Of a stretch of 64,000 bases of DNA, positions 19,570 to 26,607 are shown one piece after another. Below the pieces are notes generated by a model. The model searched no databases, was not told where the DNA came from, and saw only the letters and a program-made list of their open reading frames with translations. Position 1 is the first letter of the stretch. Each line of letters opens with the position of its first letter. A program made the position numbers and the translations under genes. The stretch comes from Andalucia godoyi (taxonomy: Eukaryota > Discoba > Jakobea > Jakobida > Andaluciidae). The stretch is from assembly GCA_009859145.1 (NCBI GenBank), contig VRVR01000005.1:444848-508847 (forward strand), given 5' to 3'.

Positions 19570-20043
19570 TTAGTAGCCCCCCAAGCTGAAAGAGCTCTTT
19601 CCGCCTGGCGGGTTCGAGACACGCACGGCACGGCAGTTGCGAACCTGGTTGCCCTCAGTGCAGTACAGCGCAGTGTACTCCGGAGCAGCCTTTTGCTGCG
19701 GCGCTTGGTTCTGTTGTCCCGTAATGGGGTTGAACGACTGCTGTTGCTGCTGGGATTGAGATTGGGAATATCCGTAGTTCTTCAGTGGCTGCTCCTGCTG
19801 AACCTGCTGCATCCGCTGAGGAGGTACCGAGACTTCGGCATTCTTCTTTGGCGACACACCCTTTCGCACAGGCTGTTGCTGCTGTTGCTCGGGCTCGTAT
19901 CCTCCAAAGATGTTGAAGGTCGAGCGGCCACCAGGCGGGTTGGCGACTCGCACGGCACGGCAGTTGCGGACTTGGTTGCCTTCACTGCAGTAAAGCGCAG
20001 ACTGTTGGGCGGGGGCGTTCTCGTTGTGGTGGAGGAAAGACAT
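19570..20043 (-). CDS. Small protein with two Jupiter/HN1-type PPGG motifs
   Basis: 157 residues from the ATG at 20043. A unit of about 33 residues occurs twice, near each end: ALYCSEGNQVRNCRAVRVAN-PPGGRSTFNIFGGYE (about 16-51) and ALYCTEGNQVRNCRAVRVSN-PPGGKSSFSLGGY (about 125-157). The RVxxPPGGxSxFxxGG core resembles the signature of Jupiter/HN1 (JPT1/JPT2) microtubule-associated proteins, which also repeat a PPGG-S-F/NIFG motif; plant SPIRAL1 proteins have a related two-ended layout. The middle is Gln-rich and disordered. I infer a possible microtubule-associated role from these motifs only. The conserved CxEGNQVRNC element before each motif is not part of the Jupiter pattern I know. Confidence 0.7.
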   Translation of the reverse strand: MSFLHHNENAPAQQSALYCSEGNQVRNCRAVRVANPPGGRSTFNIFGGYEPEQQQQQPVRKGVSPKKNAEVSVPPQRMQQVQQEQPLKNYGYSQSQSQQQQQSFNPITGQQNQAPQQKAAPEYTALYCTEGNQVRNCRAVRVSNPPGGKSSFSLGGY

Positions 20044-20608
20044 TTCTTGCAGATTCGGCTTTGGTCGTAGACGTGTGTGAAAAGTATGGAAATCTTTTGT
20101 TGAGGGGATAAAAAAAGGAGAAGGGGGAAAAAAGAAAAAGAAAACGAGAAAGAAAAAGAAGACGAAGAAGAGGAAAAAGACCGCATATGTAGCATTGATC
20201 AAAAGAAAAAAGCCACGGATCCGGATTGGACGGATTGGAAGGGTTTGAATTGATGAGGACAAATCCGTTAAGAACTCCAAAGTCTGGGGTGTGGGACCAC
20301 ACTACGGTAGGCGATCAGGAAAAATCCTGAATGGAATGAAATATGCTCAGTCACCCACACACTAGCACTCATAAACGGGGAATGGGAGGGGAGGGGGAAA
20401 TTCACAACTTCTATGTCGGTTTACTCGGGAAACAACCCAAAAACAAATATGGCAACAACAACAGCAGCAACACAACAACAAGAATGACAAGAATGACAAG
20501 AATGACAAGAATGACAACACAAGGAACAAGCAACAACTACAACAAACAAACAAACAAACAGCAAGAGGGCTACTCTACGTATCACCAATCAACATTCGTT
20601 ACAAATGT
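20044..20608. repeat. Spacer with GAATGACAA tandem repeat
   Basis: This is the 5' region of the Jupiter-motif gene and the 3' side of HMG-CoA synthase (both minus strand). A nine-base unit GAATGACAA is repeated four times at 20482-20517, followed by a CAAA tract at 20541-20560. T/TTC-rich sequence flanks the start of the downstream gene. No gene is seen. Confidence 0.6.
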
Positions 20609-21982
20609 CTATTTCTGCTTTCTCTCGTACGACCGTCTCCACATGTCGTCGATGCTGGTCAGGTAGTACGTGCCGGGAAAGAGTGTATCGGTGGGCCCCG
20701 AAGGCGCCGTGTTTGGTTTCCCATACTTCAGTTCCTTGCTCTTCAAGATGCCATTGTACTCGACAGGATCGACCTTGTGTCTTGCGGCCAGTCTGCTGGC
20801 GATATCGAGCCGGATCCTCATGTCGGTGACCTTTCCAACTGCATCTTCCGAGTCTCGGAATCGAACGGAAAACATGGAAGAACACAGACCGGATCCATAC
20901 GAAAAGAGCACAACTCGCTTTCCTCGCAAATCAGCCGGATCGACATTCGTGATGAGCGATACAAGGGCCGAGTAGAGCGATGCGGTGTAGGTGTTTCCAA
21001 GCTGCTGCGACAAGAGCACGGATGGCTGGACGATGCGCTTGTAGTACGGAACAGCCTTCTTTGAAAAATACTGTTCAATATCCCGGTGCGTGTACGACTC
21101 TTCCTCGGGGACGTTTCGAAGGTCCTCGGGCATGTCGTCCCACTGCTTGTCGTGCGGGGATCGCAAAAAGTCGTTGTACAGCAGACGTCCGACTGACTTT
21201 TGCACCTGTTTGTTGAACGGCGAGTGGAAGCATGCATAGGCGAACTTCTCGAGAGAGGTCGCAGTGTCGTCCCCGGACTTTGCACACTTTTCTCGGAATC
21301 CACGGTAGCAGTGGTCGAGTGCGCGCAAGTAACATCCCAGCGACATTTTCCCATCCACCGTCGGATACTCGGACGACAAGTTTGGCTTGTAGAAATCGTA
21401 CGTGTGTTCCATATGCGAAAAGCGGTTTGCGGACTCCAGAACAACGGGAGCATCTGGCCCAATGAGCATTGCAACGGCGCCACAACCACCTGTGGGCCGT
21501 GCATTGCCTTCTGCATACACGGCGATATCTCCGGCAACGCACAGAGCAAATCGTCCGTCCCAGGCAGAGGACTCAACCCATGCGACCGAGTTGAAGAGGG
21601 ATGCAGTCCCGCCATAGCAGGCATTGGTGCAATCCACGCCTTCGACATTGGTGTTTCCGACAGCGGCAAAAATGCGCATCAGCTCCGACTTCACCGACTT
21701 TGACTTGTCCACGATCGTTTCTGTGCCCACTTCAATCCGACCAATCGACAGAGGATCAATCGAGTATTTTTCAAGGAGAGAGTGGACTGCAGTCAGACAG
21801 ATCGAATGCACATCTTCGCGATCCGTCACAAACGCCATGTTCAGCTGACCAAGTCCAATCGTGTACTTGCCGCTTGACGCCTGGTCATGCGCCTCCAGCT
21901 CGCTCTGGCTTACATACTGCGAAGGAAAGTAAAACTCAAGCGCGTGAATTCCTACATTCTGCGGACGGAATCCCTGTGTCAT
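20609..21982 (-). CDS. HMGCS: Hydroxymethylglutaryl-CoA synthase
   Basis: 457 residues, the normal length. The catalytic cysteine lies in VDCTNACYGGTASLFN; other family blocks are GRFALCVAGDIAVYAEGNAR, PTGGCGAVAMLIGPDAP and the C-terminal FSYGSGLCSSMFS. The N-terminus NVGIHALEFYFPSQYVSQSE is typical of eukaryotic HMG-CoA synthases. The enzyme condenses acetyl-CoA with acetoacetyl-CoA in the mevalonate route to sterols and isoprenoids. With no targeting peptide it should be cytosolic. The ATG at 21982 is preceded by a purine-rich leader (TTC/TTTTC repeats on the plus strand). Confidence 0.96.
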   Translation of the reverse strand: MTQGFRPQNVGIHALEFYFPSQYVSQSELEAHDQASSGKYTIGLGQLNMAFVTDREDVHSICLTAVHSLLEKYSIDPLSIGRIEVGTETIVDKSKSVKSELMRIFAAVGNTNVEGVDCTNACYGGTASLFNSVAWVESSAWDGRFALCVAGDIAVYAEGNARPTGGCGAVAMLIGPDAPVVLESANRFSHMEHTYDFYKPNLSSEYPTVDGKMSLGCYLRALDHCYRGFREKCAKSGDDTATSLEKFAYACFHSPFNKQVQKSVGRLLYNDFLRSPHDKQWDDMPEDLRNVPEEESYTHRDIEQYFSKKAVPYYKRIVQPSVLLSQQLGNTYTASLYSALVSLITNVDPADLRGKRVVLFSYGSGLCSSMFSVRFRDSEDAVGKVTDMRIRLDIASRLAARHKVDPVEYNGILKSKELKYGKPNTAPSGPTDTLFPGTYYLTSIDDMWRRSYERKQK

Positions 21983-22147
21983 TTTCTCTTTCTTATTCTT
22001 ATTCTTCTTTTTCTTTTTCTTTTTCTTTTTCTTTTTCTTTCTCTTGCAGGTTTTTGTTTAGTCTCTATCACTCCTTACCCTTGGTTGTCGTTTTTTTTGA
22101 AAAGAAGTACTGGAATGGCCGTAGAAGAGAGAGACAGAGAAAGTGAC

Positions 22148-22185
<38 letters not shown>

Positions 22186-22545
22186 GAAAGTGAACAGAAC
22201 AAAAAATTATGTATGCGTGTCTGTCTGTGTGTGTGTGTGTGTGTGTGTTTTGTTCTGTTGAGTTTTCAGGCGAACGAGCATCTTTTGTGTTTCTGATTTT
22301 CCCCGCTGCCATCGCTTTCTTGCGTTGTCCAAAGGGCGTTAGTATCCAGCATCAACCTGTTTTTTTCGCCCTTTTTGCAGTTTCTCAATTCGCATTGCTC
22401 TTTAATTAGGAGAGATATCGTTTCTCCCGAATGTTGTTGGTTCCTGGACCTCTGTATGCAACAGTGTGGGGGGGAAAAACGCGACGACGACAGCGAAAAC
22501 GCAAAACAAAAATAAAGCAGAACAAAATCCAGAAGAAGAGGAAGA
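21983..22545. repeat. Divergent promoter region with pyrimidine tract, GA and GT microsatellites
   Basis: This lies between HMG-CoA synthase (minus) and UTP4 (plus). It contains a CTTTTT-type pyrimidine tract (21986-22045), a GA repeat (22155-22182) and a GT repeat (22225-22248). No gene is seen. Confidence 0.7.
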
Positions 22546-25149
22546 ATGGATGCGTGTGTTCACCGTTGTCGGTTTGTGGACTGGGTGCCGTCGCCGATTG
22601 TCAGTATTGTCGCGGCGACTCGTTTCCATGACCTGCTGTTTGCAGTCCGCGAATCAGGATCTCTGGAAACTTGGGCGCTGCACCGAGGGGCATGGTCGCT
22701 TCTTTCTTCACAACATCTCGGATCTGATATATCATCGATTGCGGTTTTTGAGTCGGGCGCTGTGATTCTGCTGTTTTCTGCTACTCTGCATGGAACCATC
22801 ACGGCCCATTCTCTGCTGTTCGGGTCTCCTTTGTCGGATCCTGGTGCCGCGACGGCGTCTTTCGCCATGCCGGTGTCCAATGATGCATGGTCCACGGTGG
22901 ATTCGTACGGAGGCGCAGTTTGGTCCATCTCGGTTTCTCCCGATGGCCGGAGCCTCGCAGCTGCGTGCGAAGACGGGTGTGTCCGCATCTTTGATGTTTC
23001 TGAATTCACTAACAGCCACAATGCAAGAGCTGGCACTGCTAAACAACAGGGATATATCCGCCTTGCACGCACGATGGAACAGCAGGGATCGCGCATGTCT
23101 TGTGTGCAGTTCAGTCCTTCGGGTACATCGGTGGTCTCGGGAACCTCCAAGGGAGTGATCCACAAGTGGGACGTGTCAAATGGCCGTGCGTTGTGGAGAA
23201 TGACAACGACACAGAAGCACACTGCGGTAAGAGCTATTCATGTCTTGAATGACGAGGAGGAGACGGTTGTTTCAGGGGATGCGAAAGGAGCAACATGCTT
23301 CTGGGACGGCAAGCACGGGACGCTGCTCAAGGCGTTCCAAAATCATGCGGCAGATGTCTTGTGCATTGCCTCGGCGATGGATGGGCAGTCAGTCTATGCA
23401 GCTGGTGTGGATAATGCTATTGTGCAGTTCACACACGTCTTGACACCAATCTCCACCGCAGCAGCAGGCGACAGCAACTCAAACAGCGGCAAATTCCCAA
23501 CAGTCGGAATTGCTGGGAAATGGGTGTACTCTCACAAGAGAAGACCACACACACACGATGTGAGGGCGCTGGCTGTTGTTTCCTTGCCACAGTACGGAGA
23601 TTTGATTGTTTCTGGAGGTGTGGATGCCCAGATTTGCTGCACCGCCGCGCACACCTTCCATTCTCGATCTCGCCCAATCAAGGTCATGCCATATCCGAGA
23701 TTTCCAACAATCCAGCTGGCGGCTTCTGCCCTGCGATTGGTATCCCACGACGACCATGCAATTGAGCTGTGGCAGCTTCCCAAGGCTTGGTTCCAGAAAC
23801 CACAGCCATCAGCTGTGACACCGCAAAATGAGGAGCCAAATTCCTTCGGTGAGAATGCAAAGAAAAAATTGAAGAAGGGTTCGAAACAGAAGCGAGAAGA
23901 GGTGGACCAGGATGTCCCTATGAAGGCACCGTCTGCTCCATCGTCTGCCTCCACCTCTGCACAGGCACAATTTGGAAAGGATAAGGACCAGCTTGCCGTG
24001 CTTGAGAGGCCAAAGTGCTTGGTGCGCCTTACCACCAAGGAATCCCGGGTGTTGTGCTGCGCAGTGGATTCGGCGTCACGCGTGATCGCCTATTCCACGA
24101 TTCACGGCACGCGCGTGATGATTGTGGAACTCGACGACCAAGAAGACCGTGTGTCTGTCAAGGAATTGTTCCTAAATGGCGATTCGGATTCAAAGCTTCC
24201 TTCTGCGATTGCTCTGAATGTATCTACATCTGGCTCTCGCATTGTGATTGGTGCTCCCAACTCATGCATTTACTCTTTTTCCGTACAAGAGAAGCAAGGC
24301 ACGTCTGAAATTGCACTGAACGCGGTATTCAGCGAACATGCAGACGCTCATTTCGCATTGTTGAGCAATGCTACATTCTCAACTTCCGTCCCGTCCGCCA
24401 ACCGTGGGATCAAGTCGGCGGCCGAGGAAGATCCCCTCGCTCTTTCTCTGAAAGGATGCGGAAATCGAATTGTTCGCATGACAATGAACGCATCAGGGAC
24501 TCGCCTCGCATCCGTAGACACGAATAACCGGGGATTTGTGTTTGATCTGGAGCTGAACAAGGCTCTTTCGGAGCTTCCAAGGCTGGAACATCGCATTTCG
24601 GGACTCTCGTTTCATCCAGGGCCCGCACCGGTCATTGCACTGGCTTGCGCTTCCAACCACTTGTTCCTATTTGATTTCGGACAACACAGATTTACAGAAT
24701 GGTCGCGAAGGAATTCAGAGAACATGCCGCAGCTATTCCTGAAACAACTGGATAAGGTTTTCGATGTGTCCTTCCATCCTGCGAAGCCGCATCTCGTTTT
24801 CTTGCATGCGGTCGACTACTTTTGTGTCGTCGATACCTCCAAGGACTTTTCATTTGATCTGAAAGGTACCGCTTTCTGGGACGAAGCGTGGACCAGACCC
24901 GATCGGCCAGACCGGTCGGCCCGCGACCCTGATATGAGCTCCGGCGAAGAAGCCTTCAACGAAATCGATCGACGCGCGTCTGCTAAGGGCAAAGCGGTGG
25001 ATGCTGCAGTCCGTCTGTTCAGAAGATTCCGTCCTCTGCTCTTGTTTGCGTTTGCGAGCGACCAAAACATTGTGGTGGTTGAGCGCTCTTGGCTCGATGT
25101 TCTCGCAAAGATGCCGGAAACGTTATATAGACATCGCTACGGAACCTGA
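22546..25149 (+). CDS. UTP4: UTP4/Cirhin, t-UTP (SSU processome) WD40 protein
   Basis: 867 residues of WD40 repeats forming two propellers. The N-terminus, VHRCRFVDWVPSPIVSIVAA, matches the VHRxRFxxxxPSxI opening of UTP4/cirhin. Further family-like blocks are YGGAVWSISVSPDGRSLAAA, CEDGCVRIFDVS, the KKWD-type strand HKWDVSNGRALWRM and HTHDVRALAVVS followed by VSGGVDAQIC. A charged linker (KKKLKKGSKQKREE, near 445-460) separates the propellers, probably holding a nuclear localisation signal. UTP4 is part of the t-UTP/UTPA complex that starts assembly of the small ribosomal subunit on pre-rRNA in the nucleolus. The ATG at 22546 follows a purine-rich leader. Confidence 0.9.
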   Translation: MDACVHRCRFVDWVPSPIVSIVAATRFHDLLFAVRESGSLETWALHRGAWSLLSSQHLGSDISSIAVFESGAVILLFSATLHGTITAHSLLFGSPLSDPGAATASFAMPVSNDAWSTVDSYGGAVWSISVSPDGRSLAAACEDGCVRIFDVSEFTNSHNARAGTAKQQGYIRLARTMEQQGSRMSCVQFSPSGTSVVSGTSKGVIHKWDVSNGRALWRMTTTQKHTAVRAIHVLNDEEETVVSGDAKGATCFWDGKHGTLLKAFQNHAADVLCIASAMDGQSVYAAGVDNAIVQFTHVLTPISTAAAGDSNSNSGKFPTVGIAGKWVYSHKRRPHTHDVRALAVVSLPQYGDLIVSGGVDAQICCTAAHTFHSRSRPIKVMPYPRFPTIQLAASALRLVSHDDHAIELWQLPKAWFQKPQPSAVTPQNEEPNSFGENAKKKLKKGSKQKREEVDQDVPMKAPSAPSSASTSAQAQFGKDKDQLAVLERPKCLVRLTTKESRVLCCAVDSASRVIAYSTIHGTRVMIVELDDQEDRVSVKELFLNGDSDSKLPSAIALNVSTSGSRIVIGAPNSCIYSFSVQEKQGTSEIALNAVFSEHADAHFALLSNATFSTSVPSANRGIKSAAEEDPLALSLKGCGNRIVRMTMNASGTRLASVDTNNRGFVFDLELNKALSELPRLEHRISGLSFHPGPAPVIALACASNHLFLFDFGQHRFTEWSRRNSENMPQLFLKQLDKVFDVSFHPAKPHLVFLHAVDYFCVVDTSKDFSFDLKGTAFWDEAWTRPDRPDRSARDPDMSSGEEAFNEIDRRASAKGKAVDAAVRLFRRFRPLLLFAFASDQNIVVVERSWLDVLAKMPETLYRHRYGT

Positions 25150-25695
25150 GTTCTTTGTACGCAATCCCTTCTGCATAAACCCTCCGTTTCTTCTTTTGCA
25201 TTCTTGCTGTCAACACCCTGCGCGACGAAGACGGCGCGGTGCTGTGCTGTGTGGCGTGAGACCCTGTTGCTGCGTTTAATTAACTGGCATTTTGTAGCTG
25301 CGGGTCCTTGCCTTATGATGAAAGGGGTTTCCTTCAATCAATTGTCTGTTTTCTTCTTCTTTTCTACCCCCCCCCCCCCCCCCCTTTTTATTTTATTTAA
25401 AAAAATTCTGTCGGTTTATTCATCAGAGAGACTTAAATTGTCTGCCGTCGTGCAATCTGTGTCAGGCTTGATTATACGCAGCGCTCGTGCTTGTGAAGGC
25501 CGTGCCGTGCTCGGATTAAATGCCACAGACACTCCAGTTTCACAAGGCTTCGGAAATCTGCCGACCCTCCCGCACGACAGCAGGGCAACAGGGCAGCACG
25601 AAAAGCAAATCGCATGAATAGCAAAACAAAAAAATTATTTAAAAAAATGGAAGACGATGTCGAAGCGTTATTGAACGTATACGTGCCGCTGATTA
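25150..25695. other. Intergenic spacer with poly-C run
   Basis: The 3' flank of UTP4. A homopolymer of about 18 C lies at 25367-25384. No gene is seen before the Fanzor relic A. Confidence 0.6.
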
Positions 25696-26214
25696 ATAAC
25701 ACGTCATTGTTATGCACACGGAAGTATACATCAACAGACACGGTCAATACTGGCCGATACTAGCACGTTTGTTTCACAGGGAATTTGTTCTTATGCACGC
25801 TCGGCCAAAATTCAGCCAGTGGCACAGGCTCCGCGTTTTCGACACTCTTTAACGCAGCATCCGTAGCCATCTATTCTATCATTCGTTGGTTTCTCTTTTT
25901 GCAACGTTTGTGCCATAAGGTGACCGAGTATCGCGAGCGCCATGTTGCCATCGTGACGGAGGAGTACACGTCCAAAGCGTGCGGGCGCTGCGGCGAGATC
26001 CATGCACGTCGAGGCGGAAGCAGCAAAGTGTTTGCATGTCCCTCGTGCAGCTCGCAGATTGATCGAGATTGGGAACGGAGCGCGGAACATTTATCTGAAG
26101 AACGCCGTGAGGCGTGTTGGGGCCTATCCCCTTCCTGGCAACAGGATGCAAGATTGAATATGCATGTCTATTCGTAGATATGCATGTTCAGTGTATAATG
26201 TAGGCGTGCATCCA
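25696..26214 (+). pseudogene. Fanzor/TnpB relic A (degenerate transposon copy)
   Basis: The plus strand encodes the C-terminal end of a TnpB/Fanzor RNA-guided nuclease: QRLCHKVTEYRERHVAIV, then the zinc ribbon TSKACGRCG ... VFACPSCSSQ and the RuvC-III motif IDRDW at 26058-26072. One extra G in the GGG at 26071-26073 shifts the frame; in the shifted frame the expected NGARNIYLKNAVRRVGAYPL continues to a TGA at 26154. Upstream, a separate fragment (ILARLFHREFVLMHARPKFS) precedes a stop, so most of the ORF body is missing. The copy shares its left part (from about 25696) and its right end (to about 26214) with relic B. It is not intact. Fanzors are eukaryotic TnpB homologues carried by several transposon types. 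Confidence 0.85.
26160..26185 (+). ncRNA. TTCG-capped hairpin at right end of Fanzor relic A (candidate omega-RNA element)
   Basis: Starting three bases after the TGA of the shifted frame is an inverted repeat: arm ATGCATGTCTA, loop TTCG, arm TAGATATGCAT. All 11 positions pair (one G-T). UUCG is an exceptionally stable RNA tetraloop. The same 26 bases occur in relic B at 59187-59212. In TnpB/Fanzor systems the guide RNA scaffold is encoded at the element's right end, overlapping or following the ORF, so the position fits; transcription is not shown. Confidence 0.5.
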
Positions 26215-26607
26215 GCAAAACACGCAGAGTGGGTGATTCGTCGCGTTCCGGACTGTTCTGCTCACACGTCAATGCCTCGTCAATTCCCCAAACACTTTCT
26301 GGGGACTTGAAGGTGCTTGTCTGTCACGTTTGCAATCGCGATTCCCTCAATAGGAAGTTACATGAGTAATGCAGTGATTGCGGAACGACGTCCTATCCCT
26401 GATGGAACGTCGATCGATCTTTACATTGGAATGTTCTTTTGCACCAAGTGAACGCCCAGTTTCGTGCGACCAATCCGAATCTCATGATCAAACACCGAGT
26501 ACATAACGTAAATCATTTCCCGGAAGATTCTCATGCATATTTTTTTTAAAATTAAAATTGTTCATCCCCGTTTTCTCTATTTACACAAAGCGACGCAAGA
26601 ACAATCC
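26215..26607. other. Spacer before glycosidase-like gene
   Basis: No intact gene. A short frame at about 26310-26400 reads VCHVCNRD...*CSDCG, with paired CxxC motifs split by a stop, which could be a remnant of another zinc-ribbon protein, but it is too short to assign. Confidence 0.4.

Noticed and set aside
22546-25149. Possible horizontal origin or split of the large WD40 gene
   Set aside because: The whole frame matches UTP4 from start to end; composition and style resemble its neighbours.
26310-26400. Paired CxxC motifs (CHVC ... CSDC) after Fanzor relic A
   Set aside because: They are split by a stop and too short; there is no other zinc-ribbon context, so I could not tie them to a family.
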